Positions 44,558 to 53,161 of a stretch of 64,000 nt of DNA are shown in pieces. Numbering within the stretch: the stretch's first letter is position 1; every line of letters begins with the position of its first letter. The notes under the pieces were generated by a model. The model saw only the letters and a program-made list of their open reading frames with translations. It had not been told where the DNA came from and did not search any database. This DNA comes from an uncultured Gemmiger sp. Its GTDB lineage: Bacteria > Bacillota > Clostridia > Oscillospirales > Ruminococcaceae. The stretch covers positions 1-64,000 of the forward strand of contig CASFJO010000011.1 in the NCBI GenBank assembly GCA_949295035.1. The letters run 5' to 3'. The translations under genes were made by a program, and so were the position numbers.

Positions 44558-45779
44558 GCTCAGACGCCATGCGGCTGAACTCCCACAGGCGCTCGGGCTT
44601 GTAATGCACGGTGCTGTTGTCCTTGAGGATCATTTCCAGCCGCACGCCGTTCGCACCGGCAGCGCGGATGACACGCTCCAGCTCCCGGCGCGAAGCGTCC
44701 AGATCCCCCACACTGACAAACGCGGGGTTGGGTTTGTGCGACAGAATCATCTGCTTGGGCAGGTTGGCGGCAAAGCGGTCGGGGTCGCTCCACGGGCTGC
44801 ACGAAACCTTTTTCACATTGGGCATCTGCGCCACGATGTCCAGCCGGTCGTCCAGCTTTTCGCAGCATCCGTAATATACACCGCCGAACTGCTCGAAGAT
44901 GCGGCTGACATAGGGCAGCTCAAACTCCCGGGTCACATCCGGAGACACGCTCGTGAACAGCTGCGCCATGCCGAACGTCCAGCTGTTGCGCGCCGTGCCA
45001 AAGCGATTCTCCATGCCGCTGCCAAAGGGCGCCGTGATCGTATGCGAGCAGTGGCAAATCGTGCTCGCGGTGTCGAACAGTCCTTCCTCGCTGCCCTGAC
45101 GGATCATCTCGAGCATGTTGTCCGTGATGCGGCTGAGAATCGCATGCAGCAGGTCCGGGTCGTCCAGCAGCATATAGTAGCATTCCTCAACGCCCTGCCA
45201 CTGACTGATCTCGTCCCACAGTCCGCTGTGCAGCGACACGCCCTGCCAATGAACCGGGGCGATCCCCTCAAATACATGCACGGCCTCGTCCATCGCGGCT
45301 TTTTCCGCTTGCTGGTCGGCCGCAAGACGGGTGGGACGCAGCTTTTCCAGATCCTCAAACGTCTGGAACTGCGTCTCGTAAGCGTGCGACACAACATCGC
45401 TGCCCGCGTCGGTGGTTGCGATATTCTCCTGCACCGAAACGCCGAAACTCCGGTACTTCGGGTCCTGCAGGATACGAGGGATCAAAATATAGGGAAGCAA
45501 AAGCATGTCCGCAGGCATGTATTTTGCCTGATAGATCTTGTGACGCAGCTCCTGCTCCACCTGACGCCAGTAGGGGTCTTCGATTTGGCACTGCAAAAAC
45601 CCATCCATATCCATCTCATGCCACGGAAGCTGGTCGATCAGCACCATCGGCCGCGCGGGGCGCCCCGTGTTGTGCGCGATCCACAGCGCCTCCAGCTCCT
45701 TCTGATGGGGCGCGAGTGCGTATTCCATGTACTGTGCCGCCAGTGTGCGCAGTACGTCGATCTCCTTTGTCTGAAGCAT
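44544..45779 (-). CDS. Uroporphyrinogen decarboxylase-like protein (UroD/MtaA superfamily)
   Basis: A 411-residue protein of the UroD/corrinoid methyltransferase superfamily. C-terminal elements include FEQFGGVYYGCCEKLDDRLDIV (a likely zinc-ligand Cys pair) and VSCSPWSDPDRFAA. True heme-pathway UroD is about 350 residues and lacks the long N-terminal arm seen here, and no heme genes are nearby. It is therefore more likely one of the many unassigned gut paralogues, possibly a methyltransferase. GGAGGG precedes the ATG. It diverges from a broken AraC gene that probably once regulated it. Confidence 0.8.
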   Translation of the reverse strand: MLQTKEIDVLRTLAAQYMEYALAPHQKELEALWIAHNTGRPARPMVLIDQLPWHEMDMDGFLQCQIEDPYWRQVEQELRHKIYQAKYMPADMLLLPYILIPRILQDPKYRSFGVSVQENIATTDAGSDVVSHAYETQFQTFEDLEKLRPTRLAADQQAEKAAMDEAVHVFEGIAPVHWQGVSLHSGLWDEISQWQGVEECYYMLLDDPDLLHAILSRITDNMLEMIRQGSEEGLFDTASTICHCSHTITAPFGSGMENRFGTARNSWTFGMAQLFTSVSPDVTREFELPYVSRIFEQFGGVYYGCCEKLDDRLDIVAQMPNVKKVSCSPWSDPDRFAANLPKQMILSHKPNPAFVSVGDLDASRRELERVIRAAGANGVRLEMILKDNSTVHYKPERLWEFSRMASELVQA

Positions 45780-45842
45780 CGTTATCCCTCCACATTACTC
45801 GAAACAGCAGCTTGTCTTTGTTTCATTATGTGGCAAATAAAT

Positions 45843-45881
45843 TGAAGAACAAAGCCTGTTTTCCTGATATAATGGTATAAT
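45843..45881 (+). promoter_or_regulatory. Promoter of the AraC-type gene
   Basis: Two TATAAT boxes (45868-45873, preceded by TGA as an extended -10, and 45876-45881) lie downstream of a weak TTGAAG (45843-45848), about 30-45 bases before the GTG start. Confidence 0.5.
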
Positions 45882-45911
45882 AATTGATATCTCGCATGAG
45901 GAGGGACGCAT

Positions 45912-46655
45912 GTGATTCTGCTGATGGACGGCTACGGGGTACAGCCGGATAACTGGCATGTGAATGAACCGGTGGCTGCCGGGTTTTCCCGGGTGTATCT
46001 GGTGGAGAGCGGCACGCTGCGCTATACCGAGAGCGGCGTAACGCGGCGGCTCGAAGCAGGCAAGCTGTATATCTTTCCGCCCGTCACGCCCTACTCCATG
46101 GCCGCGGAGCCGGGCGAGGCGTTCTCCTGCCTGTGGCTGCATGTGGATTTTTCCCCGCAGTGTTTCAGCAGCTTTTGTCGCTGCCGGTGGAAGAGCCGTC
46201 CGTGACAGCAGATTTCCTGTGCCTGCTGCGCCGCATGTTCACGGAGGAACGCCGCCGCACACAGGCCGCAGAGGATGTGCTGCGGGCGTTCGGGGAATAT
46301 CTGCGTGAAGGAATACCTGTCGCCTGACACGCCGGAGATGGCGCGGGCAGCGGCCTATATCCGTGTCAATTTTCGCCGCAGCGATCTGAACGTGAACAGC
46401 ATCAGCGCGCATTTCGGCTACACCCCGGAGCATTTTATCCGCACCTTTGCCCGTGCCATCGGCCTGACCCCGTACCAGTACCTTCTGAACACTCGCATGT
46501 ACGAAGCACGGCGGCTGCTTCTGGAAAACTATACGGTAAAACAAGCAGCGCAAGCCGTGGGATATGAGAATCCGCACGTCTTTTCCAATGCGTTCCGGCG
46601 GCGATACGGCATGTCCCCGGGCGAACTGCGAAAAAACTGCCTGCCGTTCGCCTGA
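45912..46655 (+). pseudogene. AraC family regulator broken by two frameshifts
   Basis: The N-terminal cupin part starts with GTG at 45912 (GGAGGG upstream) and reads to CLWLHVDFSPQ. The frame then moves by one base near 46150-46165 and continues as VFQQLLSLPVEEPSVTADF to FGEYLR. It returns to the first frame near 46300 and ends with two HTH motifs (LNVNSISAHFGYTPEHFIR and TVKQAAQAVGYENPHVFSNAFRRRYG). All three pieces together make a normal AraC protein of about 247 residues. Two compensating indels mean either gene decay or sequencing errors. Confidence 0.8.
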
Positions 46656-46780
46656 ACATTACGCGAGAAGGCAGTCCCCCACAAAAGATACCGGTATATC
46701 CGCCTTGAGGGATGAAGTTGGAGCATTTCTCTTTCGCTGGGCCGGATATATTCCCGGTTGCATGTAAAAATGAACAGAAA

Positions 46781-46817
46781 AAATCCCCCTGCGCTGTTTG
46801 TCAGCGGCAGGGGGATT
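46781..46817 (-). terminator. Terminator of the recombinase gene
   Basis: Stem ATCCCCCTGC/GCAGGGGGAT with an inner GCTG/CAGC pairing spans about 46783-46817. On the minus strand it is followed by six T. Confidence 0.8.
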
Positions 46818-46848
46818 GGCGTATTACAGGTATACTTCCAGGTCGATG

Positions 46849-48741
46849 TCATGCCATCGGACTGGGCTTTCCCACGCAATTTCGCGCTTTCTGGAACGCG
46901 TGGGCGTCCTCAAAGTGCAGCGTCAGCTGCATGAGCCCGATCGGATTACTTCCGGGGGTTCTTGATGGCCGCCTGCCCTGTTCCAATTCTGCCGCTGATA
47001 TGTCCCCATTCGGGTTTCCCTCCCGATCCAGCAGGAAAGACCGGTCGGGAGGTTCGTCTTGTATGTCGGGCCATGCGCCCGGGAATAAATTGCTTTCCAG
47101 CGAGATGCGGGAGTATTCCTTTCGCCCGGTGGCTTCACAGAAAACCGTCTGGGGCTGCGGGGCCAGATCCAGCACCCAGGCAAACCGGGTGCCGTCCATG
47201 GGAACCACCTTTTTCACGAAGGTTTGGATGAACCACTCGCTCACCTTACCGTCGGTGAAAGTCACCGCTTCGCACAGGGAAGCCTCGATGGCGTCGATGT
47301 CCAGCCCGCCGTCCTGGCTTTCTCGGGCCAGCAGCTCCTCCCGCTCCCGGGTGGCCCGGCTCTGCTGGGCGCTGATCTCGTTGCTCTGTTCCAGAAACTG
47401 CTTCAGGGTGATCTGGTTGGATGCCTTCATCAGAATCAGGTTGTTCAGCTTTTCGTTCAGTCCGTCGATGCGTTTGTCCAGCGCGTTCAGCTTGGCCGGA
47501 TCGGCGGTCTCCCGCTGGTAGCAGGCACTCAGCATCCGGCAGGCCTCCAGAACCGCCTCACGGCGACTGCCCCACACAGCTTCAAAAATCTTCACCGCCA
47601 TCAGCTCCAGCTTCCACTCCGGAAAATCCTTCAGATCACAAAGTCCCTCCGGCAGTCCGTGCTGCCGCAAGAACTGAAGGCTGCGCTTGGTGTGGCGGTA
47701 ACATTCAAAGCCCCAGGTCTGGGTGCCATCCGCTTTGGTCTGCCACAGACAGCGGCGGAACTTTGCCCCGCAGCTGCACACCAGCTTGGTGACCCACACA
47801 TTTTTTGCAATGGTGCCGCCATACCGGCGGGGCTTTCCGTTTTCGTCCAGCAGGTGGCGGGTGCGCCCTTTCCGAATGGCATTGCATTTGTACCACAGCT
47901 CCTCGTCGATGATGGCGGGGAAATCTCCCTTCACCATCACATAGGTGTCCTCGTCGGTATTGTTCACCCTCCGGTGTTCCAGATAATCCACTGTCCGGGA
48001 CCGGTTGTACACGCAGTAGCCCATGTAGGTGGCTTTCCGCAGCACCCGGGTCACCTTGCTGGCATCCCAGTTCACATGCCCGGCCCCGTCCTTGCGCCCC
48101 TTTTCCATTAAGGTTTTGGCCACCTTGGTCAGGCCGTCCCCGGTGGCGTACTGCTCAAAAATCATCCGCACGGTTTCGGCCTGCTCCTCATTGATGACGT
48201 AGGTGTTGTTGGCCTTGTCCAGGTCATAGCCTAGAATATTTCCGTTGCCGTACAGCACCTTCTTTTCCCGACTCATCCGCTGCCCGGCCAGCACCCGCTC
48301 ACTGATCTTGCGGCTTTCTTCCTGGGCCAGCGTGGCCATCAGCGACAGGCGGAGCTCGCCGTCGTTGTCCATGGTCCAGATGCCGTCGGCGGCAAAGTAA
48401 ACCTCCACGCCCAGCTTGGCCAGTTCCCGGGTGTAGGAAAGGGTGTCCACCGTGTTCCGGGCAAAGCGGCAGACCTCGCGGGTGACGATCAGGTCGAATT
48501 TTCCGCTTTTTGCGTCCTCGATCATCCTCAGAAAGGATGGCCGTTTTTTCGCCTGGGTTCCGGTGATGCCCTCGTCCACATATTGATCTACCACCGTCCA
48601 GTTGGGATGGCTGGAGGCCAGCTCCTGATACCATTCCATCTGATTGTCCAGCGCGGAAATCTGAGCCTCATGTTCAGTGGATACCCGCCCGTAAAATACC
48701 ACCTTGCGCGGGCGGGCGCGGTCTTGTTTGATGTTGTTCAT
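46849..48741 (-). CDS. Large serine recombinase
   Basis: Site-specific recombinase of 630 residues. The catalytic domain has Ser21 in YGRVSTEHE, DEGITGTQAKKRPSF, and the Arg-rich TREVCRFARNTVDTL. It is followed by the Recombinase domain (LGYDLDKANNTYVINEEQAETVRMIFEQY), a zinc ribbon (KLVCSCGAKFRR...FECYRH) and a coiled-coil C-terminus. Such enzymes integrate and excise conjugative or mobilisable elements. AAGGAGGAC precedes the ATG. It lies at the left edge of a mobile module with MobC-like and RepA-like genes; no attachment site could be defined by eye. Confidence 0.93.
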   Translation of the reverse strand: MNNIKQDRARPRKVVFYGRVSTEHEAQISALDNQMEWYQELASSHPNWTVVDQYVDEGITGTQAKKRPSFLRMIEDAKSGKFDLIVTREVCRFARNTVDTLSYTRELAKLGVEVYFAADGIWTMDNDGELRLSLMATLAQEESRKISERVLAGQRMSREKKVLYGNGNILGYDLDKANNTYVINEEQAETVRMIFEQYATGDGLTKVAKTLMEKGRKDGAGHVNWDASKVTRVLRKATYMGYCVYNRSRTVDYLEHRRVNNTDEDTYVMVKGDFPAIIDEELWYKCNAIRKGRTRHLLDENGKPRRYGGTIAKNVWVTKLVCSCGAKFRRCLWQTKADGTQTWGFECYRHTKRSLQFLRQHGLPEGLCDLKDFPEWKLELMAVKIFEAVWGSRREAVLEACRMLSACYQRETADPAKLNALDKRIDGLNEKLNNLILMKASNQITLKQFLEQSNEISAQQSRATREREELLARESQDGGLDIDAIEASLCEAVTFTDGKVSEWFIQTFVKKVVPMDGTRFAWVLDLAPQPQTVFCEATGRKEYSRISLESNLFPGAWPDIQDEPPDRSFLLDREGNPNGDISAAELEQGRRPSRTPGSNPIGLMQLTLHFEDAHAFQKARNCVGKPSPMA

Positions 48742-48813
48742 AGAACTGTCCTCCTTTTGTATGCGCCCATTGTAGCGCAGCTTTTTCTCCCTGAGAAATG
48801 TACAAATTCCAAT

Positions 48814-48951
48814 TCAATGTTCGGACGAGGGCGATGCGCCATAGGTGGCACAGACGCATTCGTAGGTCGCCCGGTTGATGGCTCCCTGCTCATACAGCAG
48901 AGCGATCAGCTTGAGGGCAATGTAACGGGAATCCACCACGGCGTCAGGCAT
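48814..48951 (-). CDS. Small hypothetical protein of the mobile module
   Basis: A 45-residue predicted helical protein (MPDAVVDSRYIALKLIALLYEQ...). Its ATG at 48951 overlaps the stop of the mobilisation protein (48944) and has GCGAGG about 8 bases upstream, so translation is probably coupled. It lies between the mobilisation protein and the recombinase, a position where small excision or accessory proteins occur in such elements. Family not recognised. Confidence 0.6.
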   Translation of the reverse strand: MPDAVVDSRYIALKLIALLYEQGAINRATYECVCATYGASPSSEH

Positions 48952-49288
48952 TGTAGCTCGCCTCGCTTTCCATGGGGATGGCCTGCCGAGGCAAAACCGC
49001 GTGCTGCATCGCCAGCAGGGTGTGGTCCAGAGCCTGCAAGGTGTTTTGCAGAGCAAAGGGATCAGTGCCGTTTTCCGGCTGCGCGGGGGCATTGATCAGG
49101 CAGAGCTGAATCTGCCGGAGCTGGCGCATCAGCGCCCGGTAATCAGCAGGCGGAAGCTCCACCGGTACCCGGTGTGAGATCAGCAGGCGGAGATAGGTTT
49201 CCCGGGACAGGCCGGTTTTGGCCACATTGTCATTCAGGCGGGCCAGTTCGCCTTCGGTCAGGCGGATTTTTACTTCTTTCTTTTTCAT
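48944..49288 (-). CDS. Plasmid mobilisation/relaxosome-type RHH protein (MobC-like)
   Basis: A 114-residue protein with an N-terminal ribbon-helix-helix domain (KKKEVKIRLTEGELARLNDNVAKTGLSRETYLRLLI), then a Leu/Gln-rich helical part (RALMRQLRQIQLCLI). This is the layout of MobC-like relaxosome accessory proteins. The ATG at 49288 is preferred because AGAGGAACC precedes it; the upstream ATG at 49324 is not supported. No relaxase gene is seen in the window, so mobilisation would need one in trans or the module is partial. Confidence 0.8.
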   Translation of the reverse strand: MKKKEVKIRLTEGELARLNDNVAKTGLSRETYLRLLISHRVPVELPPADYRALMRQLRQIQLCLINAPAQPENGTDPFALQNTLQALDHTLLAMQHAVLPRQAIPMESEASYNA

Positions 49289-49368
49289 CAATGGTTCCTC
49301 TATTGCAACAACGCAACAATGCACGAGTCAGCAGTTTTTGCCGCCTTCGCATGATGCGCTGCGTGATT

Positions 49369-50349
49369 TCATGGTTGTTCTTCCAGCTGCCACAGCCAGC
49401 CGTCTTTGATTCGGATACTTTTGATGGGCAGATTACTCTTGGCCAGCTCCACAGTCCGTTTGCTGATGCCCTGCCGGGAAAAATGCAGGATGATAGCCTT
49501 ATGGCTCACCGGGCCATTTTGCAGCAGCTGCAAAAGCCCTTGTTCCGCCTGCTGCTGTTTTGTGGGCGCAGCAGGCCCCTGATTGCCGTTCAGCAGCTGG
49601 TCTGCATCCGCTTCTTCCAGCTGGTCGAGCCATTCCACATGGTCGGTCACCTCCAGCAGCAGTCCATTGCCTGCGGGGGCAAGATTGCTCTTGACCGGCA
49701 CCAGCACTCGCTGGGTGGGGGACTTGCGGTATTTGGTCACTGTGAGGATGGAGCGCACCGCACCGGCCACATCAATGGAACCGCTGGTGCGGTACAAAGC
49801 CGAGGTTCCGTTCATCTTGTTCATGTGTGCCACGATCAGGACGGCGCAGCCGGTGCGCTGGGCCATGGCGTATAGGCTGCGAAAGGCGCTGCGCACCTCG
49901 TTGGCCTGGTTCATGCTGACCGATTCGCCAATGTACGCGGAAAGCGGGTCCAGAATCAGAAGCCGGGCATTTTCCTGCCGGACGGCGGCTTCCAGCCGGG
50001 TGTCATCGAAACGCAGTGGCGTTTTTGATTCGTCGATGATCTTGATGCGGGTGCAGTCTGCCTGCGCCCGTTCCAGACGGGGCTTTATGGTGTCGGCAAT
50101 TCCATCTTCCGACGTCTGGTAAAGAATTGTAATCGGTTCGTTTGCCTGCGGGGAAAAGGGGAGAGCTGCACCGGTGGAAAGCATTGCCGCCAGTGACAGC
50201 GCCACCATGGTTTTGCCGCAGCCCGGGTCGCCCTGCAAGATTGTAATTTTTCCATAGGGAATGTAAGGATACCAAAGCCAGTTCACCTCCTCGGTTGGAA
50301 TGTCTGCAAAGCAGAGGATTTCTTGGTCGTTCGTGAGAGTCACCTCCAT
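49369..50349 (-). CDS. RepA-like AAA family ATPase
   Basis: A 326-residue hexameric-helicase-type ATPase (RepA/AAA_25). Walker A GDPGCGKT is at 40-47, Walker B is ARLLILDPLSAYIG, and the C-terminal part looks like a winged helix (VSHKAIILHFSRQGISKRTVELAKS). Such proteins act in replication or transfer of mobile elements. The start is unusual: the ATG at 50349 is immediately followed by GGAGGTGA, so the best SD lies inside the coding start, and no SD is seen upstream. A start further downstream is not evident. Confidence 0.85.
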   Translation of the reverse strand: MEVTLTNDQEILCFADIPTEEVNWLWYPYIPYGKITILQGDPGCGKTMVALSLAAMLSTGAALPFSPQANEPITILYQTSEDGIADTIKPRLERAQADCTRIKIIDESKTPLRFDDTRLEAAVRQENARLLILDPLSAYIGESVSMNQANEVRSAFRSLYAMAQRTGCAVLIVAHMNKMNGTSALYRTSGSIDVAGAVRSILTVTKYRKSPTQRVLVPVKSNLAPAGNGLLLEVTDHVEWLDQLEEADADQLLNGNQGPAAPTKQQQAEQGLLQLLQNGPVSHKAIILHFSRQGISKRTVELAKSNLPIKSIRIKDGWLWQLEEQP

Positions 50350-50495
50350 TAATATTAAATTTCACGAACCCGTCCCGCCGCGCAGCGGGCAGGATGATAG
50401 GCCCTGCGTGACTGCGCGGCCGCGACGGGAACGCGGATCATTGGGGAACATGGATATTCAGTTGTCAAGGTGCCGTGAACACAAGATACCACGGC

Positions 50496-50524
50496 TTGAC
50501 CGAAAATGCTATATGTGTTATCTT
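50496..50524 (+). promoter_or_regulatory. Promoter of the DUF6076-type gene
   Basis: TTGACC (50496-50501) and TATCTT (50519-50524) are 17 bases apart. The surrounding gap 50350-50631 has an AT-rich right half and no gene. Confidence 0.5.
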
Positions 50525-50631
50525 GAATTCATGTAATGTTGAAATTACACAATAAATTTGTGCCGATACACATGAAAAAACGGCCTTGTTGAGCCATTTT
50601 CTGAGATTTCCCAAAAAGTGAGGATTTTACG

Positions 50632-52257
50632 ATGTCCACAAGTTTTGTGTTCCGTTTTCAGGAAAAACAGCTGTGTCTGCCCACCCTGATACACCGCAAT
50701 CCGCCCCCGGAGCAGACAAAAAAAGAACCCCGCCGAAGCGGGGAACGGAGATCTGTAATCGAAGTCATGAACCAGATTCAGCAGAACATGAAAGATCCGG
50801 AGTATGTGGAACACAACCAGGCCCGGATCTGGATCGAAGAATCCTGTGCTTTGGGCGATCTGGTTTTTGCCGGGCTGGATATGCCCTGGCAGGAATTCCA
50901 CCAGAAAGCCCAGTCGCTGCTCCAGCAGTTTTCCGGATGCGCGATTTCGGTAAACGCAGAGCTGCTGGAACAGACGAACTGGCGGAATTACCAGCCCCCG
51001 GAACCAGCTGAACCCGCTGCTGCCGAGACGAAAAAACGCAGATCGTTTTTCAGCCGGTTCTCCAAAGCGCCGGAAGAGACGCGCCCTGCGGAACCTCAGC
51101 CGGAACCGAAACAACCGGGCCGCAGCATCCGGCAGGCATTGGAGCATCCGGAGCAGGCCCTTTATTATCAGCTGGCCCGGCTGTATCAGGAAATCCAAAC
51201 CGCGCTGGGGGATTATCCGGCCATGCAGACCTTGCTGGAGCGGTATTGCACCCAGGCTGCCTCGGACGTTTACCACCAGATGCTGAAAAAGCTGGGTTTC
51301 CACAACCTGACGCCGGAAGAGCAGGGTCTGGTTGCGGAAAATGGATTCGGCAGGATTCTTCAGCAGGAGATCCAGCTCTGCTATGCGCTGGAACAGTCCA
51401 GCGAGTGTGTGGAACGGTACCTGGTCTGCTGCCCCAAGCCGGATGCAACCATGGTGAGTTATGCCGATATGGATGACCAGGAGCTAAGTGCCGCCGCGTA
51501 CACCTCGCTTTCTTTGCTGGCCGGTCAGCTGAAACAGCTGGCAAGTTTTCAACCATCTCTTGCAAGTCTGGTGGAATACACACTGGCCGCAGCGGACGCC
51601 GACCCGGAAAAACCGGCAGATTACCGCTATGGAGATGCGCTGATTACAAACCATCGGGCCGCAGTGGAAGGGAACCGGCTGTACGAGAAGCTCCACATGC
51701 GGATGCTTGGGCGGCTGTCCATGCCGAAAGAAGACCCGAAAGCCCGAAAGCATCCGGACATCGCCAGCCGTTCCTATCTGGTGGCAGATTGCCTCACCTC
51801 GGTGGTGATGGCGGAATTCGTTCAGATGTGCGCCCAGCATCAGACCGTCCGCCCCTGCCAGCGATGCGGCAAGCTGTTCGTGCCCTTCAGCGGCACCGCA
51901 AAATATTGCAGCCGGACAGCACCCAATCAGGGGAAATGCACCTGCAAAAAAGCCGCCTCAGACGAAGCGGCGGAACAGAGCCAGCGGGAAAACCCGGCCC
52001 TGAAACTCTATACCAAAATCGGCAACCGGCTCAACACCGGCCTTTCCCGTGTGGAAGGGCTTACCGCCGAGCGCCGCAGCAAGGTGATGAAATGCTGGCG
52101 GGCAGAGGTGAAACCGCTGGTGCAGCAATTCTTCGCCGAAGGAGAAGACTTCGATGCCGCGGCATTCGAGCAGCTGCTCACCGACCATTTCGACGATGTA
52201 TGGAATCGCAAGAAAACGGAATGGGCCAAAAAGAAGAGGGGAAAGCAAACGGATTGA
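50632..52257 (+). CDS. DUF6076-like zinc-ribbon protein of unknown function
   Basis: A 541-residue cytoplasmic protein. The N-terminal half is helical with a Pro/Glu-rich linker (PPEPAEPAAAETKKRR); the middle is helix-rich. Near residues 405-445 a zinc-binding cluster reads CQRCGKLFVPFSGTAKYCSR then CTCKK, as in DUF6076-type proteins of Firmicute mobile DNA. No catalytic motif is recognised. GTGAGGAT precedes the ATG. It is followed after 29 bases by a small Cys-rich protein, probably in one operon, as cargo of the mobile module. Confidence 0.65.
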   Translation: MSTSFVFRFQEKQLCLPTLIHRNPPPEQTKKEPRRSGERRSVIEVMNQIQQNMKDPEYVEHNQARIWIEESCALGDLVFAGLDMPWQEFHQKAQSLLQQFSGCAISVNAELLEQTNWRNYQPPEPAEPAAAETKKRRSFFSRFSKAPEETRPAEPQPEPKQPGRSIRQALEHPEQALYYQLARLYQEIQTALGDYPAMQTLLERYCTQAASDVYHQMLKKLGFHNLTPEEQGLVAENGFGRILQQEIQLCYALEQSSECVERYLVCCPKPDATMVSYADMDDQELSAAAYTSLSLLAGQLKQLASFQPSLASLVEYTLAAADADPEKPADYRYGDALITNHRAAVEGNRLYEKLHMRMLGRLSMPKEDPKARKHPDIASRSYLVADCLTSVVMAEFVQMCAQHQTVRPCQRCGKLFVPFSGTAKYCSRTAPNQGKCTCKKAASDEAAEQSQRENPALKLYTKIGNRLNTGLSRVEGLTAERRSKVMKCWRAEVKPLVQQFFAEGEDFDAAAFEQLLTDHFDDVWNRKKTEWAKKKRGKQTD

Positions 52258-52286
52258 ACGACACTGAACTTCATGGAGGAACTGGA

Positions 52287-52490
52287 ATGAAAAATATTAT
52301 CCGAAATGCCATCCGGTGCAAATTCTGTGGAGATGTGATTGAATCGGAAACCGTGCACGATTTCAAATTCTGCTCCTGCAAAACCGTCGCAGTGGACGGC
52401 GGACACGAATACCTTCGCCGCTGTTTCAAAAATTCTCCAGAAGATTTCGAGGATCTGAGCGTTACGGAAGAGGTTGAAGACGCGGAATAA
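52287..52490 (+). CDS. Small CxxC/CxC protein
   Basis: A 67-residue protein with two metal-binding pairs (CKFCGDVIESETVHDFKFC and SC) and a conserved core VAVDGGHEYLRRC, a small family common in Firmicute accessory DNA and phages. GGAGG lies 8 bases before the ATG at 52287. Probably co-transcribed with the upstream zinc-ribbon gene. The function is unknown. The following 275 bases (52491-52765) are AT-rich and contain no gene I can support. Confidence 0.75.
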   Translation: MKNIIRNAIRCKFCGDVIESETVHDFKFCSCKTVAVDGGHEYLRRCFKNSPEDFEDLSVTEEVEDAE

Positions 52491-52765
52491 AAAAGGGACT
52501 TCTGGATTTCCCGATACATCACCCAAGAAATGTCGGCCATTAGAATTAGCTGTGTTCGGCCTTGTATTGAACATGACGTCAGGAGTATACTAATTAGCAA
52601 AGAGGGCAATAAAAAAGATTTACGCCAGGGAACCACAACTTTCGGCAATGGACCCTTTTCCGCAAACGTACGCTTGGTACATTTCATTCTCGAATAGATG
52701 GAACAGATCCCTACAAGAGGTATACCGAATAAAGCTATTAAATTGATAGAACAAGGAGAAATACG

Positions 52766-53119
52766 ATGGGTTTTTATGATGCCTTCAAGGACGCTCTTAG
52801 CATGGCGCAAAAAGCTGATAATGTCGACCTTTATCGGCAACTTTTAGAGCTATGCGCCCAAGCCCTCGATTTGCAAGAAGAAAATGCAAGATTGAGAAAC
52901 GAAAATGCCGAATTGCGCAAAGCCAAAGATTTAGAGCGCCGCATCGTCCGCCATATGCAACCATTTATTTCGATAACCAATGACGAGAAGCATTTACCTT
53001 ATTGCGCACTGTGCTGGGCGAGAGAAAACAAACTATATCAAATGAGAATACTTCGAGACTATGCATACACATCTGTATATTGCAAAAATTGCGGGAACAA
53101 GTGCGAATGCGAAGAATAA
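52766..53119 (+). CDS. Hypothetical protein with coiled coil and zinc ribbon
   Basis: A 117-residue protein. A helical start (FYDAFKDALSMAQKADNVDLYRQLLEL) is followed by a Leu/Asn-rich coiled coil (LQEENARLRNENAELRKAKDLERR) and a C-terminal zinc ribbon with CALCW and CKNCG (then CECEE). AAGGAGAAA precedes the ATG. It resembles phage- and island-borne proteins of unknown role. Clearly lower GC than the left half of the window. Confidence 0.75.
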   Translation: MGFYDAFKDALSMAQKADNVDLYRQLLELCAQALDLQEENARLRNENAELRKAKDLERRIVRHMQPFISITNDEKHLPYCALCWARENKLYQMRILRDYAYTSVYCKNCGNKCECEE

Positions 53120-53161
53120 GCTATTCAAATCGAAACAAACCTTTGAAGGGAGAGCTTACGG

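Noticed and set aside
44544..45779. Heme-pathway uroporphyrinogen decarboxylase (hemE)
   Set aside because: The protein is longer than HemE, and no heme genes lie nearby; only superfamily membership is supported.
52530..52697. 55-codon plus-strand frame in the gap after the small CxxC protein
   Set aside because: No ribosome site precedes its ATG and no family pattern is visible; treated as non-coding.
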